From NCBI GenBank assembly GCA_026874595.1, contig CM049320.1, positions 8,745,464 through 8,809,463 on the forward strand: DNA of 64,000 nucleotides, written 5' to 3'. Below the pieces are notes generated by a model. That model did no database searches and was not told the DNA's origin. It saw only the letters and a list, made by a program, of their open reading frames with translations. Below, piece after piece: positions 12,601 through 27,600 of the stretch (its first letter is position 1; each line of letters begins with the position of its first letter). The translations under genes were made by a program, and so were the position numbers. This DNA comes from Sipunculus nudus. Lineage: Eukaryota > Annelida > Sipuncula > Golfingiida > Sipunculidae.

Positions 12601-15600
12601 TATTACATTATTCTAAGATGTTGCTTGACAATACACAATCCAAGCCCTGTACTGTGTCTGTGAAATAATCAATTAGTAATAAACTCTTTCATCAAGCTGA
12701 TTTTATCGGTAAGCAGACATGATTTAATCATTATTGTGTTAAACAGACTTCATAGAAATCTTTATTTCTTCAAAAGTTGAAATAATAAATTGTAAAACAA
12801 TTTTGATTTTTGCGCAATTACAAAAAAATAAAAGTCAATATCTGGAAAGTAATATAACATGCAAGAAGAGTGTATAAGTGTTTTTAAAGAGTTATGTATT
12901 TATGTAAAACAGTAGCAGATCAAGACTGTGAGTCTAGTTGGTCTGAAGCCCCCTATTTCAGCTGATGCAATATTTTTTCAGGGGTTTCAAACCAACCCGC
13001 CCCCCCCCCCTTTTTTTTTACCTTAGGACCTTATTAAAGTTCTATCATCACAGTGGTCTTCCTGATTTAGATCTCTATTTTCTAAAGTCCAGAATCTTCC
13101 TGTGTAATATGTCTTCAGTGTCCTCAATGGATTTTTAATTCTTTATCATGTAGGATATTAGAGTTTATAGGTTAGGTCTGGTTCCACTTCTAAGGCATAA
13201 TGGTTAAATATCAAAAGCCTCAGATATTAGTTCTACTATTTTAATGGTTGGCAATGATTTCTAGGCTTTTTTTGTCCACTATGTACAGTTTAATCTCACC
13301 TTATGACCACCTCAATCTAGTGACCACCTCTAAATAATGACCAGTTCTTCACAGTCCCAATTCTTCTGTCCTCTTCATATCAGACCTCACTTAGACAACC
13401 GTTTTGAAAATATGAATCCTTTTTCACGGTCCCATTGGTTGTTTTTTTGTAGGCTCAATCCATGTTATTTTTTTCATGTTCTTACAGCTTGGAGGTGGAG
13501 ATGAAGAGAAGAAAGAGGAGAAGAAAGAAGAGAAGAAAGAAGAAAAGGTAAGTAGAATATTACATCAGTTTATATTTCAGCTTTTTATTAAGCCATTAGA
13601 ATAAGAAAAATGCAGGCTGATTTATCTGGATAAAGAAATGTTAATATTGACATGATACAAGACTTTGTAGAATATATTATGTTTGACAACACCTACCGGT
13701 AGTAGCAAAAGAGCTGCAGTTTTGTGATAATTGTATCACATTGTTAAATCATAATTAGTTATCCCATTTGAGCATCTAACAGAAATATACTTGTTCTTTT
13801 GAAGAATTACTTAACATCAAACATAAATGGGTTATGGGTAGATATCACCTCTAACATTGTTTTATATGGTATGTTAGTATATAAACATTGTAGAAAATTT
13901 ATATTTAATTGTGTATGCTTAGGACACAGCAACTTATAAAGTCCATGTGTATTTATAGATAATCTTATAAGGCTTAAACTTAAAAGTTTTCTGTCAAATT
14001 TTTGATTCCCAAAAGTTGGTCAAGCTGTCTAAAGAAACATGTCCGGTCTGACATCTCTTTTATTTTATTTTTCTTATTCTCTCTCTCTGTCACACATACT
14101 TCCTGTCAGAGGATCCAGATGTGTAACACATGTTTGTCCTTCTCTGTTTCTCTGTCTCTGTCATGCTGTGTCTGTCCATTGGTCTCTGTCTCCCTCTCTG
14201 TCTTTTGTATGTTGGGAAATGAATGAGAATCTAGGATGATTCCAGAATATTTCCAGGAAGAATGTTCTTCTCAGGAAAAAAGGGAATCAAAAGATGGTTT
14301 AAATGATTCCTGTTCTTCCCAGGGAAAATGAGGATTCTCATGTTTCCCTGGATAGGTGAGAATTCCAGTCTCTCCTGGGAGGATTGAGAATTCCATTATC
14401 CCATTGAGCGACTGGAAATTTGAAATTCAAATCTGAGGAATCCTTATTTATCCTGGAAAGAACACAAATCATTTCATGCCAGCTTTAAACTCTTATTGTT
14501 ATCATTGAAAGATAATGTTTATCTTGATTTGTTAAAAAAAATGAATTATCTCTTTCACATTAATCCTGAATTGTTCTTTTGGTTATGAAAATGACAATGC
14601 ACAAAGAAATGTCTTTAAATAAATAATGTATTAAGAGTACTACTGCAAGTTGGGATAAGTATTAGATTATTAGATTTTTTTTTTTCATTTCATTTTAATA
14701 ATATCAAATAAAGGTTGTTGAGATTATCATGTCACAGAATTAAAAAAAATCATTCCATCATTCCACTTAAAAGGCTCAGTCAGGAATGGTTTTACCTAAT
14801 GCTGCAAACAATGTAATGGTGTTTTGTATAGGTGCTTATAATTGTTTTACGTACCTTCCCCACCCTTGAAAGGATATCATTTTACTGTTAGTTTAATTCT
14901 GGGAAAATGAGAATTCCTGTTTTCCCAGGAATTTTTAGCTCAGCAGACTATGAGTCATCTGAGCTATAGTCGTGGTCCATTGTCCGTCGTACGTCCGTCT
15001 GTCATGCCGTCCGTCCGTAGATGTGGCACGTTTTGAAACCGCATAATGTTAGATGTCCCCAAGATCTCCTACCAAGCCAAAAACTGGGTCTTTGCGACTC
15101 CGTTCCTTTGAGAAATTAAGGAAAAATCTTAATTTTTTATTAAAAACCTATGTTCACACTCCAGGACTGCCTACTATCAAAACCACTCATCTGTTTTTCC
15201 TCATATTTACCATAAATAATCCTCTATATACTTCCTATGTACATTCCAGAAATTATGTCTGTATTATATAATTTAAAAAAAGTTTTGGGCCCAAACATAA
15301 TGCATTTTGTAAAAAATCAGGAAAGATATTTGATCACTTAACACAAAACATGTTAAAGCTATGGACTTTTTTTCCAGTAATATAACTTTAATTAATCAAA
15401 ATTGAATTGTATACCCAAAATTAGATCAAAATCTTTTAAAATTTTTAAAATATTAACAAAAATAAAAAATTGGTACCTTAAATTTTGCCCAACTTTGATC
15501 ATGGCACTTTTTTCATGTAAGTACTTTAGATATAATTTTCTCAGCAGGTGTTTGTTAGCATTTTGTCTGTTAACACCAAAAATTTGAAACCAGTTGATCA

Positions 15601-18600
15601 AAAACTGTAGATTTTATTCAAGTTTCAAGCACCATGTCACATATTGTTTACATCAAGCTAGTGTCATGCAGTTTGCAAGAGCTCAGCTCCCCAGCTTCAG
15701 CTCTCAGTTCTTAAAATTTGGCATACAATTAGATGTCTCAAAAATCCCCTACCATTCCAAGAATTTGGTCATTAGGACTTAATACCTTCGCGATATTAAT
15801 GAAAAACTTCATTTTTTTTAATTATAAACCCATTGTTACACTTCAAGATTGCCTAATATCAAAACCACTGATCTGACTTTAATCATATATAATATACATA
15901 TTTTTCTATACATTCTCTATGCACAAGCCAGATATGATGTCAGTATTGCCTAATTGTTTTAAGTTATGGGCCCAAACATAATGCACTTTGTGAAAAATCA
16001 AGAAAAATATTTACTCCCTTAACAAGAGGATTGCTGAAGCTAGAGATTTATATTTGTCAGGGATGTATTAACATTATTTAATCAAAATTCAATTGAATAC
16101 CCAAAATTAGTTATGAATTTTTCAAATTTTATAAGTTATTAGTATAAATATAAAATTAGTAACTTAAATTTTGCCCAGCTTTGACCATGGCACGTTTGTT
16201 TCCTGTGAGCACTGTTGATATAATTTTCATATCATGCACACATAAGGATTTCAGCTTTTCAGTTTAGAAAGCTGAAAGAAATTGGCCAAAAATTGTAGCT
16301 TTTATTAATGTTTTTTTTTAGACCATGTCAAACCTAGGCTCTCTCTAGCCCCTCTTGAGTTGCCTGTATGTTGAACTTGTTGAACAGGCTTGCAGCAAAT
16401 TATGCATGCTTGAGGTGAGGCCTAAACTGGGGCAGCCTGGCAGCTTATGGCCAGCCACAGTTGATCCGGGTGTCCAACCCAACTCATCTAGTAGTTTTAA
16501 CCAACAAAATGACAATAAACAATTAATTAATAAATTTTAATTGGTTTTTAATAACAAATTAAAGAAAAATAGAAAAGGAATCCGTTAGTTGATAATAACA
16601 GGAAATTAACTTGCAGTTACTGATGATATAAGAATCTTGTATCGATGGATAGAATGTCACGTATTCCGAATAACACCATGCAGTCACCTATGGTATTTTT
16701 TAGTTCAATTTAATGATAAAAAAGTAAATCATATAATTCATTACTAATCATTAGGGATCATATGAAGGAAATTAATGATAGACGAAGATGCAGTTGATAA
16801 TATTAATCTAGATTCCTACTGTGTCTAGTGTATACATTGATGTGAAATTAGTCCAAAATGAATATATTACATTTATTTTTTTTTTTTAATATAAATAAAA
16901 GCCATTAAACCAGGTACTTATGATCATTATTTAAATGTGTGAATTTTGTATATTCTGGATTCTCAACATCATTGTTTGGTGAAAACTGAATAAATACCAG
17001 ACATGGTGTGAATACTTTGCAATTGTATTTAAAAACGAATATGAATATGTACTCCATTATAAAATTTCTTTCATAAGAATTGGAATTCAGGGAAACTTGA
17101 AAGATGAAAGTATATGAATACCAGTGCAAATACTTTCAAAATGTATTCACAAATGCATTCATGAATATATTCTTTAATATTATTTTAATAATCATTTCAG
17201 TTATATTTTATTTTAACAAATCATACAATTCTCTTATTATTATTAATAAAAATTATATTTGGGACAATATTTGTCATTTTTTTTAATAAATAGTTAAACT
17301 CTTATATTATATGTTCTGCTTATAAGTTATATGGCCAAGTCAAAATCTGTGTGACAATAGCACTCCGTTTGTTAATATAATAAATGAAATCAATCCTCTT
17401 CCCTGTCTCCAAAGGTACTATCAAAATCATTCATAAGCTAAACAACAACAAGTCATAATACAGGTTATTTTTATTACCACATAAAACCAGCATGTGCCTC
17501 ATTTCTGTTTCATATTTTTTTATCATATATAACAGCTGAGCGCCGTGACCCATAGGTCCCTTGTTTTTTATTTGTCCTGAGAAAAAATGAAAATCAGGAG
17601 ATATTATTAATTGATTCCTGTGTTTCTCACAGAAAGAATGGAAAATCCAGTATTTCCTGGGAAGAATTACAATTAATTCTCATTCTCATTTTAGACTAAA
17701 GTATTTAAGTAAAAACCAAGTGTGGATTATTGATTTAGTTAATACATGAATGAAGCATTTTATCTGTTTTACTGATAGATGTAAAATGGTAACATGAAAT
17801 TAGTTTCTCTTTCTGTTTATCAAACCTTCTTTGTTTAGTTTATAGGGGTTTTCAGCAGTACAGTATATTGAAGAATAGAATGCATGTGTAGAATCTATTT
17901 GTATCCTGCAGATTTTCCTCACATATTCAGTTAACTTTTGTGTTTTCATATTTCCCCCCAGGATGATACACCCTCATTTACATTCAAAAGTAGAACATAT
18001 GTAAGTAGTGTGGTACTAAATATGTTCTCTGATATCACTCTTTATTCTACCACTTCTCTTCCTGTGATTTGATTTGTTCACTTTCTCTTACATTTCTGTC
18101 CACTCTTAGTAACAAATAACTAACTCTATTTTATTTATATGTTGTGAAACCTATCTTCATGACATATGTACTAACCATGTTAAAATATATATATTTATCA
18201 ATCCTCAAGTATACTAATCAATATGATGGTTAATATTTTTAACTCTTGTATTAAGGTTATGTATGTGTGACAGTATTAGCCTTTTCTGTTGCACATACTA
18301 GATTGCTTCATAATTAATGCAACTGTATTCTGTTTATCGTCTTTTTTATCCGTATAAAAATTATATATATATAATTAACTGAATAATGAAGATAAAATGC
18401 AGATATGACCCCCATATTTTTTTCATAAACTTTTGACCTCTGCATGATATAACTATACATCTTTACTGGGAATGAACAAGGGCAACTTCCTATTATTTAG
18501 GTGTATCAAGTATACTTCAGTACTTCAAAGGATGTATGCTAAGAGAATTTTGGGTTGGAACATTATTGGAAGGAGAAAATCAACTATAATAGGGCAAAAG

Positions 18601-21600
18601 GGAGCATAATTTCACCAGCTACACTTAAAAAAATATTGTTCTGTGAAATCTGTACTCAAATATATTGAGTCAGTGGGTGGCTTTTTAATTTACCATAAAA
18701 TGTGAAATTTTGCAAACATGAAGAAAGGCTACAAAAAATGTGGAAATCTCTGTTAATGTGGAAAATTCTGTAAAAATACTCTGGGAAATAAAAATTTGCA
18801 ATACACGCTTCAAAATTAGTACCAGATTTTGAATGAGTACTGTGCATAAGAACATGTTTTATTTTGGTTACAGAGTAGAGACATTATAAAAAAAACATTA
18901 AAATGTCACTGTGACATTCCAGGCACATAAAAGCATGGATGTAGATTTTTATTTGAATGAATGAATGAATGAATGAATGAGTGAACGATTTGATAATTAT
19001 TATAAGTATTATTATATAAACTCTTACCTTCTTTCATAGTTAGTTCTCTTGCATATACAGTTATTTTAATGCATGCATGATATACTCCATAATAATTATC
19101 TGCATGCATAATATTGTATTTGTATTATTGACCAATATCATGGTTGATAATACACTTTCTTCCTTATATCAGGGAAATTAACTGTCAGTTATTTTGCATG
19201 ATCTGTATGCTTGATCAGTTTGCACTGATTTAAAATATGTTTATTTGTGAAAGTGTTATAACAAAAGAAATAGTTATAATGAAGAACACCTTTATATCCA
19301 TGTTTATTATCATGAGGATTTTTTTTTATGTAAGAGGGAGGAGAACTTGAATAGTATTTCCTCTCTCTTTCTCTGAGTAGTTGACAGATTTTAAAGTGTC
19401 ATATGCAATGTATTTTTCTGGTAGTAGAAAAAGTCATTTATCCCCAAGAATTTCTGTTTCTGCTTACCCCTCAAATAGAAACATTTATGTTTGTCTCTAT
19501 ACTATAGTATGCTTAATCTCTTGAGAGAAAGCAAATCAAAATGATAAATTTTATATTAATAAATGTTTGTTTAATATCAAATATTACATTTAATATTTAC
19601 ATATTAACCAGCATATGTACATACTTTTCAGCCAGTTGAAATAAGCATGTTCCAACCAGATCAGATTGATAACAAGAATTATAATTATTGTAATATAATA
19701 TAATTATTATAACTTCTGACATGATGTCTGCATACAGGGAAATTAACACATTTCCTTATTACAGACATACCTCTATTGCAGATACTTGAGTAGATATGTA
19801 ATTTCTTTAATGTGGACACCTCTGTATTACAGGCCGGTATAAATTAGCTGGTGTCTAAAACTTGGAGTGTTTACTGTATATTCCATTAACAATTCTTGAC
19901 TTTTTATATTTTTCATTCATACAGGATTCAGATGAAGAGGATGACTGGGTGAGTAAAGATTAATTCATTGAAAAAAGAAAATATAAGAAAAGCATCAAAT
20001 TTTGCAGTTTTGAAAATTTCTACGGATACTCTCATACAAACACTCCCTGAGTACTTATGTAAATTATATCATTACACCCGCTTTATGAAAATGAATTATT
20101 AAAAAAAAAAATTCATGTTTATTAAGTCTGTAATGAAAATGTGCTCAAAAACACTAGTAAAAAATAGTAAACTGTCATAAACAAATTTGTGAAAACTCAA
20201 AATAACAGCCACAGCAGCCATGGTAAACTGCAAACTGTTTTGAAAAATTACTGAAAATTTTTGCCTGGTAGCAGGCAGGTCAAACTTAAGAAAATATATG
20301 CATTAGTTGAATCCCCATATATTCTATAAAAATTCTCTGCAGGTTGAATGAGCAAATCAGTTTCAAAATACTGGTCACAGATAACAGTTTACAGGTGTCC
20401 TTTGAGTTCATGGGCCCTTGTTTGAGTTCTGTGTATATATAAAACACATTTAAAACATGTCCTCAATGGATTCTTCATTCTTTCTCATGTAGGATATTGA
20501 ATCAGTCTTTAAATATTATTGACATATTCTGGTTCAAAATGGTAAGTAACCCTCTTCTTGTATACCAGTATTATTAAATATTATAGGTATTCTACATCCC
20601 CAGAGATTAGCTCTAATAATTTTATGTTAGGCTTTGATTTCATGATTTCTATAGGGAGCCTGTATAAAAAAATAATGAAACTCAGAAAAATTAACTCCTT
20701 TGAACATAATGGCAAACAAGATTGCCATAATCTTTTGGTCTGAAGTCTGTGTTCTTTTTTATGTAATAAGAATAATGTCCTAACAGCTGGCAGGTGGAGA
20801 TAAAGACAAGAAAGAAGAAAAGAAAGAAGAGAAGAAAGAAGAAAAGAAGGTAAGTAGAATATTACTGGAACATGTTGTATCTATTTTGTGAACCATTAGG
20901 ATAAGAGAATTTGAGGGTCCAGTTTTAGAAATTTTTGGATAGAAATATCTATATATATATGAGAAGAGAATTTGTAGAATAAAAAAACAAGCTAGCAGCA
21001 ATATAGGTAAAGTTGAGCAATGATAGTGTGATATTGTCGAATCATAATTAATTGTCTCTTATAAGCATGTAACAAAGATAAAATGATGGCTCTTTTTAGG
21101 AATTCATCAACATGGAAAATGTCGAGTGTGACATCTCTCTCCTTTCATCCCTATTTTGCTCTCTTTCTTTCTCTCTCTTGTTCTTTCTCTTTCTCACACA
21201 CAAATGTCCTGTGAGAGAATATAAAGATTTGATGATAATTTTGTGGTTTTGTCATTGTTTGTCTGTCTAATAATGTCTCTATCTGCCTCTGTGTTTCTCT
21301 AGATGTCTGTCTCTCTCTTTGTTTCCCCAAGTCTTTTCTTCTTTGTCTCTGTCTCCTAACTGGTCATACTTTTACTAAATGTTAAATATACTAGTAACTT
21401 CAAGTAAGCTCCTGATTATTTTTTAAATATTTTATATAGGTGTTTTTAGGAGTACAGTTTATATTGGAGAATAGGGTGCATGTATCCATTGGCAAACTAA
21501 AACAACTACAAATATTCAGTTCTTATTTTGTATGTGTTTTCATATTTTTGCCCCCAGGATGATACACCTGCATTTAAATTCAAAAGTAGAGGATACGTAA

Positions 21601-24600
21601 GTAGTGTAGTGGACAATATTTTCTTTATCTTCTCATATTCTGTCACCTCTCTTTGTTTGACTTGGTTGGTTTTCAGTAATCTTAGATGTCATATTATGAA
21701 TCTTAATTTTCATAACAGTTTTACTAACCATGAAGGAAAAAAAGTACTTATCAATGTTAAAAAAACTTGTTGGTCCAAAAAGGTTAGAAAGGTAAGAAGT
21801 ATAATACTGTTTACATTATTTTGTTTGCTAATTATGTTTTCTTACATTTTCTACCCATATGAAAAATAAAAATACATTTAAAGATGTTTTTTGAGAAGTA
21901 TACTTTGTTTTGATTGTTGCTGTATACTAGTTCTGAGCACAGCTGCATTCCATTTATCATAGTAAATATCTGGGAATTAATATGAGATGCAAATATATGA
22001 ATAAATGTACCCTGTGGATAATTCAACTATACAACAATGATTTAACCGTACAACCATTGAAGGAATGAATGTGGGTATCATCCCATCATTTTATTGTGTC
22101 AAATGTATTTCCACTCATGTCATTGTGCCAGCAGCTTAATATTTTAAATTGCACCACATTCTACTGGCACATGAGGCCCTTTCTTAGTGTTAAATGTTAG
22201 ATAACAGGCACAAAGGATTTTTTTGGTGGGAATCTTTATTTTGAACTTTATTTTAATTGAACCACCAAAAGTGTACTAGAGGCCAAAGGGGTAGATTTTC
22301 TCACTAATTGGAATGGTTTGGACACATGAGCAGCATTATCATGGGTATATAACTGAGGAAGCATTGACAAGCATACTTTTATCCCTATAAACATACATTT
22401 TTAGCAAAAATTACAGATCAAATAATTATTTATAAAAAAAAAGAAATGTTAGGAAAATAAAAAATAAAAAAAAATAAAGAAAGAAAGAAAGAGGTTGGAA
22501 AAATAAAATTTGCTGACCACACAGTGTTCTCTATATATAGACATTCATATTAAATATAAAATAAATATATATTACAATTATTACTCGCAAAAAGTCAGAA
22601 TTTTGGAAAATGCAGCTACACTTCATTATTGGTGTTCTGTCTAAGTACTCAAATAATAATTATTTCACATTCTTTCATATTATAGTCCTTCACTCTACTT
22701 ATATACAGTTGAATTTAATGCATGCATAGTATACCACATGAATATGACCCTGCATGATCAGGCATTATGAACCAATATAATGGTTGATAATGCATCACTG
22801 GTGTCCTTTTATAACAGGGAAGATTGTCTGTGAGCTATTTTGCATGTTCTTTATATTCAGCAGTTAGATCAGAATTATAATTATTCATTGAATTTATATT
22901 GAAAATGTTCTAATTGAAAATCACAATGAAAAGCAATGGTAATATTGATATACATGTCCTTTGAGTGAAAGAGTTGGATGAATTTGAATAATGTTTCCCC
23001 ATTTTAATTTCTTAAGTTTTCATATGTTGAATTATCCTATGCAAGTTATAAAAGGTAATTTATATCCATAGAATTTCTTAAAGTTATGATTCAGAATAAA
23101 AAAAACATTTATCTCTTTTTTACTTAATGATATTTTTTTAAAAAGGCAGAAATTTAGCCTTATTAAATTTTTTTTAAATGTTTTATTATATATTACCAGT
23201 AAATGTTATATTTAAATCATTACATATTATCCAGCATTACTCTAGTTTTAATCTTGTTGAACTAAATATACTCAAAGCTTTGTGATATCAAGTTAAGGTC
23301 TACATATGAGAAACTTCTTTTACAGACAAGTCCATTTAAATATAATGGACACTTTCCTTATTACAGATGTTTTATGTGGTTTTATGAAAAGTGCATTCAG
23401 GGGTCTGTATTTATTATAATCTTGACACTTCTGGTTTATATTAAAAGTCAAGTCCTGTGTCTGTTATTCATGTAATTCTGTAGTTTCTGTAATTGGGAGG
23501 AGTCATGGAATATCCTATTATAATTTTACACATAGATCAATTAATTTTTTTTGTTTTTTTTTTTTAATTATATAGGATTCAGATGAAGATGATGACTGGG
23601 TGAGTAACACATAATTACCATCATTTATATGCATATGACAAAAAATTCAAGCAAAACATAAAATTTTGTAATTTACTAAATGTTTTTGATAAAGTCATGC
23701 AAAAAGACTTTATAAATTCATCATTTATTTAAAGTTATACACTTTGAAATGAAAGTTTGCTATATATCAGGTGTTGACAGTGATATCACTAGGAAAGTTT
23801 GATATCACTAATAATGTCAGCTGCTATATTTGGTGTATTTTGTGATTTTGAGTTTCTACCATTTCATTTCTCAGCCATTAACTTTCTGATTAATAATTAC
23901 TTCCTGATATAATGAACTGCTTAACATAAAATGTATAGAAACATATTTATCAACTATCTGTCAATTTCTTATGCTACATAATGTTCAATTGAAGATGTTA
24001 CTTATCTACTAGCTACTGTGTATGAAATCCTATTGATCTGTATTTGTTGTCAATTGTTAATTAAACAAATTAATACTTTCAGCTGGCAGGTGACAAAGAG
24101 GAAGAAAAGAAGGAAGAACCAAAAGAAGAAAAAATAGAGAAGGTAAAGCAACAGACTGGAACAAATCTAGTTTAAAGGAAGATGGTAAAATATGTAGAAA
24201 GAACAAATCCTGTTTATTCAGGGGAGAGGGGGAAAATTAGAAATATGATAAATGAACAAATATTTTTTTCAAGTTGTAGGAATAATAAAATATGAGAAAA
24301 TAACAAATTTACTTCAAGGGAAAAGGGTAAAATATGTAGAAAGAACAATTCTTCTTGTATGGCAATTTGTAAAATACAAGAAGAGAACAAATCCTCTTAG
24401 CTTAAAGGTAACTGGTAAAATAAGCAGGAAAAAAAATTTAGACAAAGATCAAATGTTTTGTTTGATTACATTTCTTTCAGTGTTAAGGTTTATTTTGACC
24501 AATTACTTAAGTAAAACTTCCTTCAAAAGGAATAAAAATTAAATACCCAACTATGTAAAATGGAAAAATAGTGAATTCTGAAACAACATGACTGAAGGAC

Positions 24601-27600
24601 AAATATCTCCGAAAATGAAATACAGGAAAATGCAAAAATATACATAAACAAATATAATAAAAAATGCTGAATGTTAATTGTTTTTAATGAAATTTATATG
24701 AAAAAAATATAGACAGAGCCAATCAGTACATCAGCAGTACAAGGCTTTTATTCACTCATCAGAATTGCACATAACAGCTTCTTTAACTTTTATCTTGCAC
24801 AGATAATATTGATAATTTTTCTAAATTTTTCTATATTAGCTGTTTGTCTTTATTCCTGTACATATATCCAGTCAATAGAAACATATATGTACTCTCTATA
24901 TGTGTTTATCGACTTGTTTTATTTGTATTCCAGAAAGATGACACTCCAAGCTTCACATTCAAGAAGAGAGATTATGTGAGTCATTAGTTTAGTTTTCTTT
25001 TGATGGGTGTTCCCTATTAGTACTTAAATGAGTTCCTTTGCAAAGTTTTAAACCCATATGAACTTAAATAAATAATTCAGATAATTTTGTCAAATTTTAT
25101 ATTTGCATGTTCATGAAGCTTAGAGTTGAAATCAGTTTATGCATGTATACTGTATGAGTGAAAGAGACACTTTTACAATATGAGAGAACTACCGGGTAGT
25201 GATTAAACATGAAAAAGGCATATGGAAATCATATATCTCATTTTTTGCCTCTGTTTAATTACATTAAAATTTTAATACCCTACCCTATACACTATGAAAT
25301 AAACCCATGAAAACAACATGAAAAATTGAAATAAAACCCCTGAAGCTTAAAGTGTAAAATCAAGATATTTAAAAAATGAATATAACTTTAGAAAATATTA
25401 AAAAGAAACATTTATTTTTGAATTCTGACAGTTTCTATATTCTGTCATTAATGTTCTCATTTAGATATTAAATCACCTGCAAAATGCAAATGGAGGGTAT
25501 GTAAAGTTTGTGGTTCCCTTTGCATTAGTTTGAAAATAATAAATTATCCTAAAGGAAAAATAAGGAATATCTAGCTGTGTGGGGATTGGCATGAGAAGTA
25601 TATTGAATATCTGTTCCTTAACTATGAAATTCTATCTGACTATTAATAAAGATTGATCACATATTGACAATAATATTTGATTAAATGTTGGCTTTATATC
25701 TTTAATATTAGGATTCAGAAGAGGAGGATGACTGGGTGAGTTTGTTGCATGAGCTGTATTAATCTACAAAATGTACATGTATGTGCGGAAGTAAGTATCT
25801 TTGTACATAAAAGCTGAAAATCCTACACGTTCATGCTGACTTTGCTTTTGCCTTCAAAGCACCTGCTTAATAAATAGGATAAACAAGAGTGTGGACTTGA
25901 ATATAGACAAGGATTTGAAATTGAACATTTCTCAAGCTTGGTTAGATTTAGAGCTTTCATGCTTTTAAATCAATTGAGTATTATAAGTTTCAGTACAAAA
26001 AGGACTCTGCTCTTTAACAGTGAAACCTCATTGTGTCGAACTCGCTTAAGTCGAATACCCCGCTAATGTCAAAGTTACAGACTCGATATTCTGGACAACT
26101 CTAGTTAAATTATAACCAAATTAAACCTGCTTGTGTCCAACCTCAGATGTGTCAAAGTTTTCTGAGGGTCTCTTCGACTTTGACACAGTGAGGTTTCACT
26201 GTATCTTGAAACCATGAATTTAATTGTTTCAAGAATTACTAGACTGTCTTAACAATGTAGCCACTTTAAACACATGGCTAGAGAAATGCAGATTAAGATG
26301 TTCCATTTTTGAAAAACCGTAAAAAATGCAAATATAAGTTAAAATGGTGGTTTTAGCATTTTATCACTGTATACCATCAGTGAATAATTACCTTTTGTAA
26401 ATCCTTTCTTATTGGAATCCATGCTGAAAAAATTTGCACCTACCTGAATTGCCATGTGTGCTGCTTCTTAATTATGCTTTTTCACAAAATTTTTCATTTT
26501 CTGTGAGAAAATTTTGTGCTTTTGTTAAAGCTTATTCATTATTTTCTCACAAACAAATGTTTACACATGCTGGTTGTTGATATTTCTTTTGAAGCTTTGG
26601 AGGCTTATATTTCCTTGTAACACTAACAAAATTTACAGGATAATTAATGGAAGAGATTAGTTTGGTGGAAATTATGGCAGAGATTAATACTTTCTTTTCA
26701 GGATGGCCATGTAAGGTATTTTTTTATCAACAATCTCAATTTGTAACTTGCATACAAAGTGTTGGCCATTTCTGTTTCAGTATCATTATTATTGGCAGAG
26801 GTCACAATCATACTGTTACTGACCATTTTGTTTGGGCAATGTCATTTGTGAATCAATAATAGCCCAAGGCAGTTTGGTGTGATAAAATAGAACTGCAAGT
26901 CCTAAACAGCTAATATACAAATTAGTGTTATGGTGAATTTTTCACCATCTTTTCTCAATCCAAAATTGTAACAAGTATATTTTATATGGTAAAAACTATT
27001 GCCCCTCTCTGGATCACCCAGTGTTGGGGAACATAGATTAGCCCATGAAAAGATTATCTCCATAGTAACCTGTCTGCCACCATATAATCAGATTTATCAC
27101 CATAGTAACCTCTGTACCATCACATGGTGAGGCAGTACCACTACAATGGCCATATAGTAAATTGTGTTCTATATTATGTTCAATACTGACTGTGTGTATC
27201 AAAAATAGGTAATTATAAGAGATCATCTGCTAAGTAAAACATGTCTGTAGGCCTATGGAGAGAACATTGTGCCTTTCCGGTGAATGGTAATTTTTGCCCC
27301 TGAGCGTACACAAAACAGTCTTTCACTACTGACTTATTTTAATTTTGTTAATGTTAACATGACATGAATAAAATCCATTAACAAAATTAGTATTAATGCA
27401 GCCTATATCACCCATATTAGGGAGCTAGTAATATCATGGAAATGTCTGTTATTCACTCTCATAGAATTAACTTGAATGAGAAAAAAATCAATGATTTATT
27501 TATTCACATGGATCTAGCAATCTCATTGTATTGCACTGAACCTTGTAAGAGCTGTCTACTTGTCATGCAGTAGTTTTGTGACCTCTGCCAGAAACCAGAC

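Noticed and set aside
21528-21869. 113-codon plus frame
   Set aside because: Read-through of exon 19 into its intron; splicing at gtaagt after 21596 gives the module structure.
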